64,000 nt of DNA from Bremerella alba (GCF_013618625.1 NZ_JABRWO010000001.1:682001-746000); one strand, 5' to 3'. Shown: positions 24,814 to 34,234, counted from the stretch's first letter. Translations and numbers: made by a program. Notes: generated from the sequence alone by a model not told the origin.

Positions 24814-27800
24814 ATGGCTCAAGGACCGTCTTCACACTCTGCCGACCAAAATCAATCGCAGCGAATTGACGAGTTCGTTCGCGAAGCGGAAGCTTTTCTT
24901 GCTTCCCGTGGCGGAGGACACGATCCGACCGTCTTGCCGGCGCTGGCCTATCAGTTCGGTCTCTCGCGGGAAGAGTACCAGCAGGCAATGCACATCCTGT
25001 ACACGGCCCCTGCTTCACCCGAGGATGCTCCTCCTCCGGTTCCCCCCCAGCCAGAACCGGTCGCAGAAACAGCTCCTGGTTCCGTAACGCTTCCGGCGGA
25101 TATTCTGGCGGATGAAGCCGAACCGCCCCTCGACGACGAACTTCTGATCGAATCGGAAATCGTAGCCGAGGACGACCAAGACTACCCCGGCGTGCGGCCT
25201 CAAGACCTTTACACGTTCACCCGTCAGGCACGCCTGATTTTGGCGGACGCACGCGGGTGGTCGGAACCCGCCTTGGCCAAAATCAACTTCCTGGCCGATC
25301 AGTTTCTGATACCGCACGCCATCCGCGGCAACCTTTACCGACGACTCGACGATACCGGCTTCAATCCCACGCCCCCAACAGAAGAGGCACCAACGCCCGA
25401 TCCGATGCAGGCTTTCGCCGACCAGGCGGCACCCGAGACGGACGAGCAACTCACCCAAGAGCAGCGCGAAGCGGCCGAGCAGGAAAAGGCCGAGAAGAAG
25501 AAACGGCAATCACCGAGCAAACTCTTTAAAGTCTATCTGCGGAAGGCGATGGAAGCCCTGCCGGCCAAACGCGTGAACGAGCGACGCGAACAGAAGCTCA
25601 TACGCGAGGGGACGACCAAGCTCGGTCTCAGCGAAGTACTAGCCCGTGACCTACTTTTGGAAGTTGCCAAAAGCAAAGGGTTCGTGGTCGCCTCGGAAGA
25701 AGAGAAACCCGAGGAACGCGACGTAAAACAAGCCAAAGCCGAACGGTTCACCACGTTTCAGCAGCGGGCCGCCACCATCATTGCCGGGCAAGGCGGAGTC
25801 AATTCACTAACCCGCATCATGATCGCCCAGGTAGCCACCGACCTAGGACTTTCCGACCAAGAGCGTGACGCCGCGCTCGCTTCGATTCAAAAGCAAAGCG
25901 AGAAAAACGAATCGGATACACGCCAGCAACAACGTGCCGACTCGTTCCGGCAATTCGTGCGGGAACGACTCGACAACATGAGTCACGGCATCGTGATCGC
26001 GACGCTGGCCCAGCAGTTGGTGCAGATTGGCGTCGACATGCATGGCATTCATGAAGACCTGGCATGGATCGCGCTCAGAGAAGTTCTGCAAGAGGAAGAC
26101 CTGCGTCTGGTGACCGTTGGTCAGGCCGAATCTCACATCAAATCTCTCGTCGATGAGTTGATGCAGGAACAAGGATTCCTCTCAATTCAAAGTCGCCAGC
26201 GTTTGTTGGCCGAGGGGGAACAGTGGGGACTCGATCACGGCAAATGCCAACAATTGCTCGAAGACCTGGTCGTTGAATACACGCGCAAGCAAAACCGTGG
26301 ACATCGCCAGGTCGCCCTGATCTTTGGGGCGTTTTTTGCCCTGCTTATTTTCGGTGGCGGTTATATCATTTACCTCGGCTCGATCCCTCCGATCGGTTCG
26401 CCAACAGCCCACCATTCTCCGGGAAAGCCCGCAACCGATCTCGCCGACCCTGACCTTCCGACCCCAGCTGAAGACGACGAGCCGGAAGAACTCGTTTGGC
26501 AGCGGCAACCATGGTGGGGTGAACCGCTTTCTATCAAACTTGAGAGTCTCTTTCGAAACGAGACCTCGTTACGCCCACGTTTGACGGCCATTTGCACCGA
26601 GGACCCCAACCGCCGCAGTAATGCCTATCGAGCACTACTGCCGCAGCTGGTAACGAAGTCCGTCGCCCAAGAGGGAGAGTCGCGAGAAGCCATCCGGGAT
26701 GTGGTTATGGGGCTCGTTTATGACGAACCAAGCGGCGAAGCCGTCGATGTGATCGCCCAGACGCTGACCGAAGGAATCTCGCTGAAGGATGCTCCGATCT
26801 CGGCCGCAACGCCGTTGTCGCAATTGCTAGAGAAAGCCTACCTCAGCGTAAAAACGGCTCAGCAGCCTGGCTTGCCGGAAGATCGTCGAGAGCTTTTCCT
26901 TAAGGAACTAGAGCAACAACTGGGTATCACTTACTCTGGATCGGCAGACCCCGTCGAACTCACCATGAGTGAGATGACCCGCGAGCAGTATCGCAAGATT
27001 CGCGATCTTGCCGCCAGTGATCCGAATGCGGCGGCCCGTTTACATGCCGATCTTTCCAAAATGGCACAAAGCTACCTGCCAGCGGATCAGGTGCTGGCCA
27101 AAGACAGCTTTTTGATTGCTGATATTGCCAGCCGAATGACCGAAAACTGGACGGCCTACCAGCCGGTCGTGCAGCGGGTAATTAGTTCTCAGAAGGTCGA
27201 TCGCCTGCTGCCGATACTCGATGCGTTCGAGCAGGGACTCAAAAGCTCTTCCGTTCAACAGGAACTCTCTCGAATGCTGTCGCGACGGGTCAGTCGCGGA
27301 TTAGATTCAGACGATCCGGTTCAATCGGCAGCGATCGTTCGTACCGAATTGGGCCTCGATGCGGTCGTTGTTCGCGACGGTGAAATGTACCGTATGTTCA
27401 CGCGAAGATCCTCCTCTTTCAACGAGCAAATGCCATCCGATATCGCACCGGACGAACTTGCTCAGGAGGTGACCCAGCTAAGTTTTCTGTCGGTTCTGGG
27501 TCATGCGGCCAGCCAAGGAGATATGGGACAGCGAATCTTCGAGGAGACGCTCAAGAAGGGGGCACCGGAACTTGAGGCCGACGCGGCAAATAGTGCGAAT
27601 GCCAAATCTTCGTCCACGAAGTCGCTGGCTGCGTTGTCCAAGATCGAATCGCTCGTCGAGCGACTATATCGCGCGAGCAATCCTCTGGGCCGGATTGATA
27701 TCTACAAGGAATTATGTTCGCTTTCCGGCGATGTCGAGGATGTCGACTACGCCACGTCGGCTCAGTTGGCCGAATACTTGCTGGCACCCAAACCCCGCGC

Positions 27801-28500
27801 CGAACAAAGCCAGATCCAAAGCGGAATCCGAGCGTTCTCGCACTGGACGAACATCAAGCTGGCCATTGCCGATCAGGTACATACGGCCCGCCGCGCCGCC
27901 GACGACATGGCCGAGATCGTGAGTGGTTTGCTTGGGGAAACAGTGGTCGTTAATAACGTGCGTACCGCTCGAGAAGAACTGCGCGAACGTTTGCTACGTA
28001 GCGGGCTCGAGGGTCTCGGCAATCAGCCTGCCCAATCCGGAGAGCTTTCGCCGCAGATGGCCAACGATATGGCCGCTTTCCTCGCCGGTCACTATCGGCA
28101 GCATGCACGGTTGAGCGGCATTTCTTCTGACCAACTCGGTCCTTCCGAACTGCCGGATGCGATCGTAGCGAGATTGATCGAGATCGAACGAGCCCAACTC
28201 GAGCAGATGTCCCTTTCCGATGCCGAAGCAGCCAAGCTCCAGGATATTACTCGCCGTGAAATTGCCCTTAATTACCTGAGCGATTCGCCCATCGCATCGA
28301 TGGTGGCCAAGCAGCGGGTTTGGCTACGACTGCTGGCGCTGCGTTACGCCCAAGAGCGGCCGCAATTCCACGGGCAGTTGGAACAGATTATCGACAATTT
28401 GGAACAACAAGATGCCGCCGCGACCAGCTTGATCGAACAACTACGCCATGGCGAAATGGCGTTGGTCAACGTTTGGGAACTAACCGGAGGATCGGCATGA
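24814..28500 (+). CDS. Giant single-span membrane protein with N-terminal helical repeats
   Basis: A 1228-residue protein of no family I recognise. One membrane span lies near residues 500-520 (VALIFGAFFALLIFGGGYII). With no signal sequence and basic residues before the span, the first ~495 residues should be cytoplasmic. These contain about six loosely similar 50-60-residue helical units, each with an F/Y...A...L...G......L....A..LGL pattern (for example TFTRQARLILADARGWSEPA, TFQQRAATIIAGQGGVNSLT, SFRQFVRERLDNMSHGIVIA), with a Pro/acidic linker between early units. Residues 525-1228 should be periplasmic and are acidic and helical. The next gene's ATG overlaps this stop. It is probably the inner-membrane bridge of the motor-like block. 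Confidence 0.83.
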   Translation: MAQGPSSHSADQNQSQRIDEFVREAEAFLASRGGGHDPTVLPALAYQFGLSREEYQQAMHILYTAPASPEDAPPPVPPQPEPVAETAPGSVTLPADILADEAEPPLDDELLIESEIVAEDDQDYPGVRPQDLYTFTRQARLILADARGWSEPALAKINFLADQFLIPHAIRGNLYRRLDDTGFNPTPPTEEAPTPDPMQAFADQAAPETDEQLTQEQREAAEQEKAEKKKRQSPSKLFKVYLRKAMEALPAKRVNERREQKLIREGTTKLGLSEVLARDLLLEVAKSKGFVVASEEEKPEERDVKQAKAERFTTFQQRAATIIAGQGGVNSLTRIMIAQVATDLGLSDQERDAALASIQKQSEKNESDTRQQQRADSFRQFVRERLDNMSHGIVIATLAQQLVQIGVDMHGIHEDLAWIALREVLQEEDLRLVTVGQAESHIKSLVDELMQEQGFLSIQSRQRLLAEGEQWGLDHGKCQQLLEDLVVEYTRKQNRGHRQVALIFGAFFALLIFGGGYIIYLGSIPPIGSPTAHHSPGKPATDLADPDLPTPAEDDEPEELVWQRQPWWGEPLSIKLESLFRNETSLRPRLTAICTEDPNRRSNAYRALLPQLVTKSVAQEGESREAIRDVVMGLVYDEPSGEAVDVIAQTLTEGISLKDAPISAATPLSQLLEKAYLSVKTAQQPGLPEDRRELFLKELEQQLGITYSGSADPVELTMSEMTREQYRKIRDLAASDPNAAARLHADLSKMAQSYLPADQVLAKDSFLIADIASRMTENWTAYQPVVQRVISSQKVDRLLPILDAFEQGLKSSSVQQELSRMLSRRVSRGLDSDDPVQSAAIVRTELGLDAVVVRDGEMYRMFTRRSSSFNEQMPSDIAPDELAQEVTQLSFLSVLGHAASQGDMGQRIFEETLKKGAPELEADAANSANAKSSSTKSLAALSKIESLVERLYRASNPLGRIDIYKELCSLSGDVEDVDYATSAQLAEYLLAPKPRAEQSQIQSGIRAFSHWTNIKLAIADQVHTARRAADDMAEIVSGLLGETVVVNNVRTAREELRERLLRSGLEGLGNQPAQSGELSPQMANDMAAFLAGHYRQHARLSGISSDQLGPSELPDAIVARLIEIERAQLEQMSLSDAEAAKLQDITRREIALNYLSDSPIASMVAKQRVWLRLLALRYAQERPQFHGQLEQIIDNLEQQDAAATSLIEQLRHGEMALVNVWELTGGSA

Positions 28501-29432
28501 TGGTTTTCCGTACAGGCTGGAAGCGATGGTTGATGCTCTGGGCAGTCTTGCTATTTTGCGGCGATGCTTTGGGAGCCGTTGTTTATGTTAAAGGACAAAA
28601 GGAGCCAATCTCAGGCTTCGTCGAGTCTACTGACGACACGAGCATCCGCCTGCGAATAACAACGCCTGACGGTGACGAGCTACATCGCCAGATCCTGCGC
28701 AGCGAGATCGATTTGCTGCTTCAGCCGGTCAGCCCTGGCCGTTTGAGCCAACTCTCGCCAGAGAACCCCAAGGCCTACCGCGAATACGCCGAAGAACTGG
28801 CCGAAAAGAAGACCGACCCTGAAGCAGTTGAAACGGCCAAGCGTCTGTTCATGATTGCCGCCCATCTCGATCCTAAAACCGAGGGACGAAGCGCACTTCT
28901 GGGAATGACCCTGCTCATGAACGATGCCCAAGGCGTGAAACAGTTGCGAGCGATGGCCTACCTGATCGATCCGTCGCACGACGCCGCTTTGCTGGAAGGT
29001 CAGCAGCAGGAAGTCACCACCGGGGCAGCGTTGGATGAGTCTATGCGACAAGAGGTCACCAAAGTCTTGCGAATGCTACGCCAGGGCGAGCGAGCTGACG
29101 CACGGCAACAACTGCAACGAGAAGAACTACGCAGCGCCATGCGACAAGGGACAAGCAAGATTACACCCGACGAGTGCCTGGCGCTTGTGCAAGGCCTTTG
29201 TCCTGGCTGCGGACAAGGGAAGATCCCGCCGTATATGCTCCAGAAACTCGTCGCCGCAGAGCTCGAACTTAATACCAGTCAGGCAGCCAACGACGTTCAG
29301 CCAAAGTGGGGATTCTATCTCAGCGAAACGTTTCAAAAACCGTTGCCGGTCTTATCTCTGGCCAAGGCGATCGGCTTCGACCCTCGGCAGTGTGTCTACC
29401 GCGACGGAGCGTGGGTGGAGCCCAAAAAGTAA
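28497..29432 (+). CDS. Exported hypothetical with N-terminal beta module
   Basis: A 311-residue exported protein, starting ATGATG across the previous gene's stop (ATGA overlap). A signal peptide (WLMLWAVLLFCGDALGA) is followed by a small beta module (VVYVKGQKEPISGFVESTDD, then ILRSEIDLLLQPV), like that of the 19254 product. A helical part follows (ETAKRLFMIAAHLDPKTEGR). Two cysteines near residue 240 (LCPGCGQG) look like a CxxC pair. It ends the block. The last 20 residues are hydrophilic (CVYRDGAWVEPKK). Function is unknown. Shared start-module and co-direction with the whole set suggest it belongs to the same machine. Confidence 0.8.
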   Translation: MMVFRTGWKRWLMLWAVLLFCGDALGAVVYVKGQKEPISGFVESTDDTSIRLRITTPDGDELHRQILRSEIDLLLQPVSPGRLSQLSPENPKAYREYAEELAEKKTDPEAVETAKRLFMIAAHLDPKTEGRSALLGMTLLMNDAQGVKQLRAMAYLIDPSHDAALLEGQQQEVTTGAALDESMRQEVTKVLRMLRQGERADARQQLQREELRSAMRQGTSKITPDECLALVQGLCPGCGQGKIPPYMLQKLVAAELELNTSQAANDVQPKWGFYLSETFQKPLPVLSLAKAIGFDPRQCVYRDGAWVEPKK

Positions 29433-29442
29433 CCGCGCGGAA

Positions 29443-30513
29443 CTAGGGAGCGATGAATTCGTCGCTGAAACGACGGACATACGAAGGATCGATTTCCGAA
29501 CCTTCTTCTTCGCCGAAGTAATAAACGTTCGAGTCGGAAATGTGACGATCAGCCACATGGGCAAACAGGTACGCGGCCGCTGCGGTGCGAATGTCGTCGA
29601 TCATGTCTTTCCAATTCGTTTCGCCACGCTTCTCTTGGTGGACTTTCATCAGATGGATACCGAACTTGGTTTGGATCGGTCCGACGAGTTCACCAACCGG
29701 GCGAGCAAACGCAGCTTCATGGATACGCGGATCGAGCGGCCCATGATGCTTGATCCAGCCCATGTCCCCGCCGTCAGCGGCGCTGGGTGCTTGCGAATGC
29801 TTCTTGACTGCGTCCTCGAATGAGATTTCGCCTTGTTGGATACGATCGCGAAGGAACACGGCTTCACGAAAAGCGACATCCCAGTCGAAATCCTCGAGGT
29901 TCTCTGGATTCCCAAAATAGACTTGCGAGACGTGCCGGGACGTACCGTCGAACCGTTCGTAATTCCGTTCGAAGTAGCGTCGCAGATTCGCTTCGGTCAG
30001 ATAGCTTTTCAAGTAGCGTGTCCAGGCGATTTTCCAGGCCAGATTGCGACGAAGCATGGCCTGATCGACCTTGCCAGAAGCGAGGAACTCGTCGAGTGAC
30101 TGACCACGTGCGGCAAGCGACTGCTTGACCTCAGCGAGGGCCAAATTAATATCTTGCTCGGAAGCGCGGAAATCGGTCGTTTGTAGATAGGAAAGGATAA
30201 CCTGGCGGCGTACCAGTTGCGACATTACCGTCGAGCGATAGACGTGCAGCGCGGTATCCGGCATTTCGTCGAACACATTCAACCGCTCTAAATAACGTTC
30301 GATTTCGACATCGTAGATCGGTACGTCGTTGACGCTGGCTACTACCATCGCCCCGGTGGAAGGATGAATGAGCGTCTCTTCTGGCAGATAGGGCCCGATC
30401 GACGACTCAAGATCGCCCGACAAGCTCCATTGGTTCGCAACTTCTGGCAAGACAATCAAGCAGATCATCACTAAAAGGAACGTTGGCGATCCGATCCAAG
30501 GTTTTGACGACAT
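29443..30513 (-). CDS. PpiC-type (parvulin) peptidyl-prolyl isomerase, exported
   Basis: A 356-residue envelope chaperone/isomerase. The N-terminal membrane or signal segment is PTFLLVMICLIVLPEV. A SurA-like helical N-domain comes next (residues about 60-185; EIERYLERLNVFDEMPDTAL, SQLVRRQVILSYLQTTD). A PpiC/parvulin domain follows near 195-300, with HVSQVYFG, GDMGWIKHHGPLDPRIHEAA and GPIQTKFGIHLMKVHQ. The role would be folding of outer-membrane or secreted proteins in the periplasm. It is convergent with the motor-like block (11 bp between stops). A hairpin precedes it between this and the next upstream minus-strand gene. Confidence 0.92.
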   Translation of the reverse strand: MSSKPWIGSPTFLLVMICLIVLPEVANQWSLSGDLESSIGPYLPEETLIHPSTGAMVVASVNDVPIYDVEIERYLERLNVFDEMPDTALHVYRSTVMSQLVRRQVILSYLQTTDFRASEQDINLALAEVKQSLAARGQSLDEFLASGKVDQAMLRRNLAWKIAWTRYLKSYLTEANLRRYFERNYERFDGTSRHVSQVYFGNPENLEDFDWDVAFREAVFLRDRIQQGEISFEDAVKKHSQAPSAADGGDMGWIKHHGPLDPRIHEAAFARPVGELVGPIQTKFGIHLMKVHQEKRGETNWKDMIDDIRTAAAAYLFAHVADRHISDSNVYYFGEEEGSEIDPSYVRRFSDEFIAP

Positions 30514-30552
30514 GGCTTGTTCTCAATTCTTTCGGATTCTGGTACCACGTGT

Positions 30553-30580
30553 CGGGAAGCCCCGCCAACTTGGCTTCCCG
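30553..30580. repeat. Intercistronic hairpin
   Basis: A perfect 9-bp stem, CGGGAAGCC (30553-30561) with GGCTTCCCG (30572-30580) and a 10-nt loop, lies between two minus-strand genes. It is 7 bases beyond the stop of the 30587-31882 gene and 39 bases before the parvulin start. No T-run follows on the minus strand, so it is more likely an RNA-stability or attenuating hairpin than a strong terminator. Confidence 0.6.
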
Positions 30581-30586
30581 TTGAAA

Positions 30587-31882
30587 TTACGGCAGTGGAA
30601 TATCGGTCAACTCAAAGGATACCGGCAACGAAATAATCGACGCCGGAGACCGATACACAAATTGGAAATCGCCTACTTCTCGTTCTAATACAAACTTGTA
30701 CGACATCCCCACGGTATCGACGTCGCGGTAGGTTTCTTCAAACCCGGCGATATCGATACGTTCCCCGTCGGGGCCCTGCAAATATGCTTCGTTGTTGTAG
30801 ACCCAACCGCGATGCGATTCGAGCGCGCCCTGCTCGTTCAACAATCGCAGCAGGATACTTGCCTCCCAAACGTCGCCATTACGTCGAAACGATTCCAGGA
30901 CAACCTCGATCGTTCCTCTTGAGTCCTTCACATTCCGTGCGGTCTCTAGCTTATCGAACATGAACGTTTCGACCCGACCCGGCATCAAGGCCACCATCTG
31001 TCCGCTAAGGGTCGAAATCTTCTGCGATCCTCGTTCGACACCTCCGAGGGGAAGCTGAATATCCACGGCCGAAACGCCTTGCAGCACTTCCGTATCGAGC
31101 GAACCGGTCTGGTCTCCGGAGGTCAGGCTCTTGCCTTGCTCGTCTTCGATCTTCAATTGATCTAGCGGTAACTTAATGACAATCGGCTCGACGCGAGGTT
31201 CCCAGGCAACCTGCAAATTCAAAAACGTCCCACGCTGCGAGCGATCTGAAAGATTCAGAAACGACTCGACGCGGGTTGGTTCAAAGCGAAAGATCTCGCT
31301 CGTTCGCACCAAGGGGTTCGGCTCGCCAGAGGACGACTGCCGCGTGACAAAGGCCAGCACATTGGGCTGCCCTGCGTAGTGATAGGCCTCGAGGTTTGTT
31401 TTGGCGAACAGCTCTTCAACCGCCTGCCAGAAGGGAACTTCCTTCCAGTCGACGCTGACTATGGTGGTTTCCGCGCGCTGCCCAAAGTTGGAACGATAAT
31501 CGACTAGCTTGTTCTCGGTCTGCTCCTGAATCGCCCCCAAGATATCGGCCAGCGGCTTATCCTCGACGGCGAGCGTGATGTGAGATGCCTTAGCGGCGCT
31601 ATCAGCACGGGCCTTTTCCAAAATGGTTCGAATCCGCTGGAGCCGGGCCTTGGCCTCGGCCGGCGTGCTTGGCTTGACCTGCGGAAGATACTCGATCGCT
31701 TGATGACCAAGCTCGATAATCTTCCGTTCAGCGCGATCGCGATCCTCTAGCGTGTCAGAGTCTAGCCGACGTGCCCAAGCTTTGACTTGGTCCGACAAAC
31801 TAGGCTCTGCATCTTGAGAATGAAGCGGTAGCGCGAGCGCAAGCACAAGGCCCACCCACATGATGGTTCGAAGCGCGTCCAT
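30587..31882 (-). CDS. Secreted hypothetical protein
   Basis: A 431-residue exported protein. The signal sequence is IMWVGLVLALALPLHSQ. A helical head follows (DSDTLEDRDRAERKIIELGH). Then there is an STN/secretin-N-like segment, EDKPLADILGAIQEQTENKLVDY, near residues 105-130, and WKEVPFWQAVEELFAKTNLE near 150. The C-terminal half is beta-rich and ends in SFELTDIPLP. I recognise the pattern (helical start plus one STN-like fold plus beta domain) from planctomycete exported proteins but have no name for it. No obvious metal or catalytic motif. It sits upstream of the parvulin gene on the same strand, and the two may be co-transcribed. Confidence 0.8.
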   Translation of the reverse strand: MDALRTIMWVGLVLALALPLHSQDAEPSLSDQVKAWARRLDSDTLEDRDRAERKIIELGHQAIEYLPQVKPSTPAEAKARLQRIRTILEKARADSAAKASHITLAVEDKPLADILGAIQEQTENKLVDYRSNFGQRAETTIVSVDWKEVPFWQAVEELFAKTNLEAYHYAGQPNVLAFVTRQSSSGEPNPLVRTSEIFRFEPTRVESFLNLSDRSQRGTFLNLQVAWEPRVEPIVIKLPLDQLKIEDEQGKSLTSGDQTGSLDTEVLQGVSAVDIQLPLGGVERGSQKISTLSGQMVALMPGRVETFMFDKLETARNVKDSRGTIEVVLESFRRNGDVWEASILLRLLNEQGALESHRGWVYNNEAYLQGPDGERIDIAGFEETYRDVDTVGMSYKFVLEREVGDFQFVYRSPASIISLPVSFELTDIPLP

Positions 31883-32075
31883 GAATAGAGTTAGGAATTT
31901 CTTCCAGAAAAGGGTCCATTTGAGATGAGGTGAGCAATCATTCTAGGGATTGTGGCGACAAGTTTCCAGCGAATTCCCTGAAACTTTCCCCCTCATTTGT
32001 AGGGGTTTTTAGTCGCGCGTAACCTACGCTTGTAAGGTATTTACTATTCCCCTGACATAAACACCGGGATTGGAC

Positions 32076-33194
32076 ATGAAGTTCCTAAAGATTGCTCTGC
32101 TGAGCGCAACTTTATCCTGCCTGACATTCGGACCGTTTTTTCTGGCCGAAACTGCTGCCCAGCAAACGACTTACCCGGTAATGATCCAGCTTGATCTGAA
32201 AGACGAAACCATTCAAGCCACCCCGGTGCTCGCGACCGAACAAAGGGTCATCATGCTCGGCCGTGATGGTCGCATGTGGGATTTTGCTCCCCAGAGTGCT
32301 TCCAACTTCGTGCAGCTAGCAACCTCTTTTCGTCCTTTGCCGCAATTCGAGATGCGCGGCGATCTGTTGGCCGAGTTCGGCAACGGATACGACGTCACCG
32401 GAACAGGCAACTACCTGGTCGTGCATCCAGCCGGCCAGAAAGACGCGTGGGCCAGCCAGTTTGAGAAGCTGTTTCGATCGTTCCATCGATACTTCGCAGC
32501 ACGAGGCATTCATCTGCAGCGGAACGAATTCCCCTTGGTCGCGGTCGTGTTCCCGGACTTTCGTTCGTATCAAGAGTATGCCGCCAAGGATGGGATGCGA
32601 GTTTCGCCGGGACTGGTCGGGTACTACTCTTCGCTCACCAATCGCGTGGCCCTGTACGACGTGACCCACGGCAACCACGATAACCCGGCATGGTCCGACA
32701 ATATGGCCACAATCATTCACGAGGCCACCCACCAAACGGCCTTCAACACCGGTGTTCACAGCCGCTATGCACCGCAGCCGAAGTGGATGGTGGAAGGACT
32801 CGCAACCATGTTTGAAGCACCCGGCGTGTGGGATTCGCACAACCATGCAACCCTCCGCGACCGCGTCAACAAAACTCGGATGCTCGAGTTTCTGGAGTAT
32901 GCCAAGACTCGTCGGCCTGCGAATTCCATGGCCCAGTTCATTGCTACCGACGACGCCTACTACAAACGCCCAGCGACTGCCTATGGCGAAGGCTGGGCAA
33001 TGGTCTTCTACCTCATCGAAACACGTCCCCGCGAATTCGCTGCGTATGTCCGAAAGGTTGCCGCGCGCTCAGCCGACCAAGACTACACGGCAGAAGAGCG
33101 TCTGCGCGACTTCCAAAGTGCGTTCGGAAGTAACTTCGATCAGTTGGAAGCACACTTTCTGCGGTATATCACCGACCTGCCTAATAAGATGTAA
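32076..33194 (+). CDS. DUF1570-family exported putative zinc metalloprotease
   Basis: A 372-residue exported protein. The signal peptide is FLKIALLSATLSCLTFGPFF. A gluzincin-type motif is H215-E-A-T-H219 (ATIIHEATHQTAF), followed about 20 residues later by KWMVEGLATMFEAP, where a downstream Glu would be the third zinc ligand. This HExxH plus WxxEG(L/F)A layout is that of DUF1570, a family common in planctomycetes and presumed to be peptidases. The start at 32076 (ATGAAG) has CACCGGGA upstream and is preferred over an in-frame TTG two codons earlier. The 3' neighbour is convergent. Substrate unknown. Confidence 0.88.
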   Translation: MKFLKIALLSATLSCLTFGPFFLAETAAQQTTYPVMIQLDLKDETIQATPVLATEQRVIMLGRDGRMWDFAPQSASNFVQLATSFRPLPQFEMRGDLLAEFGNGYDVTGTGNYLVVHPAGQKDAWASQFEKLFRSFHRYFAARGIHLQRNEFPLVAVVFPDFRSYQEYAAKDGMRVSPGLVGYYSSLTNRVALYDVTHGNHDNPAWSDNMATIIHEATHQTAFNTGVHSRYAPQPKWMVEGLATMFEAPGVWDSHNHATLRDRVNKTRMLEFLEYAKTRRPANSMAQFIATDDAYYKRPATAYGEGWAMVFYLIETRPREFAAYVRKVAARSADQDYTAEERLRDFQSAFGSNFDQLEAHFLRYITDLPNKM

Positions 33195-33213
33195 GCCAGG
33201 CAGCTTTCTGTCA

Positions 33214-33996
33214 TTACGCTTCTTGCTCGAGCTCGGCCTGCTCGCGCTGGGCTTGCAGCTGTTTATCGACCGCTTTATGGTGATCCCAGTTGCCCGTCGA
33301 TCCGGCGCGGCGTTCATCGAGGTTTGTCAGAATATCACGCGGGCCGTACAGAATGACCGTGTCGTCGGCTTGCAGTTGCGTGTGACCGCGGGGAACTCCG
33401 ATATAGTCGACCCCGGGGCGTTCGATACCCAAGACTAAGACTCCTTCTTCTGAAAGCCGCAGGCCGGACAGGTCGCCTTTGACGAGCCAGTCATCTTCCT
33501 GGACGATCATTTCCACCACCATAAAACCGTTGCCCAGGTGCAATAGATTCGAGTAGTCGGCCACTTCCAAATCGGTCCAACGACGCAAGGCCCATTCGAC
33601 CAGGTTATTCAAACGCTTATCGAGCCACTCGCTTTGAGTGATGAACCATAAGATCCCTAAGCCGATACCCAATGAACCGAAGCGAATCCAGATGCTTACG
33701 GGGTGTTCGTCGCCGGTGTTCACAAACGAAAGCATCAGCGAGCTAACGGCCGTCACGATCCCGGCGTTCCCCAGAAGCATCAGCAGCATGATGATCTTTC
33801 GTCGCACCGGATGCTGCGTCACTTTGTCCGATTCCGATGTCGTAAAGCCTGCCCCGGTGAATGCGGATCGAGCTTGAAATTGCGCCAACTGGTGCGAGAT
33901 GCCTGTCAGCACCAAAGCGATGGTCGCAATGCGAACGACCATTAATGAGATCACAATGACCAGAAAGAGTGAGATGATGGGCAGAAACGATGCCAT
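33214..33996 (-). CDS. RCK_C (TrkA-C) domain membrane protein
   Basis: A 260-residue protein. Residues about 1-120 hold three membrane spans (FLPIISLFLVIVISLMVVRI, IIMLLMLLGNAGIVTAVSSL, IWIRFGSLGIGLGILWFI). Between the first two is a TrkH-like selectivity-type stretch, FQARSAFTGAGFTTSESDKV. Residues about 160-225 resemble the RCK_C/TrkA-C ligand-binding domain (FMVVEMIVQEDDWLVKGDLS, then GVDYIGVPRGHTQLQADDTV). A charged tail (DKQLQAQREQAELEQEA) ends the protein. Related proteins are annotated as TrkA-C domain proteins. Possible cation-channel regulator or minimal channel. It is too short to be a full TrkH transporter. Confidence 0.85.
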   Translation of the reverse strand: MASFLPIISLFLVIVISLMVVRIATIALVLTGISHQLAQFQARSAFTGAGFTTSESDKVTQHPVRRKIIMLLMLLGNAGIVTAVSSLMLSFVNTGDEHPVSIWIRFGSLGIGLGILWFITQSEWLDKRLNNLVEWALRRWTDLEVADYSNLLHLGNGFMVVEMIVQEDDWLVKGDLSGLRLSEEGVLVLGIERPGVDYIGVPRGHTQLQADDTVILYGPRDILTNLDERRAGSTGNWDHHKAVDKQLQAQREQAELEQEA

Positions 33997-34234
33997 TAAA
34001 CCGTATTTATCCCCCGAAAACGTTTTGCTTGGAATGTGGACGTTGTGATATCGTAAGTATGCAAATCACGCGCCGATGTTCTGCTGCGTCAATACGCGTA
34101 CCGCGATACAGAAACCCTAGTTAACCTCTGGCAGCTTCCCTTCTGGCAACCGGAAGTCACTATGTTCGATCCCTTCGAACCATCGTCCTGCTATATCGGA
34201 ACCACCAGTTTCCTCTCAAGCGAAAATCACCACG

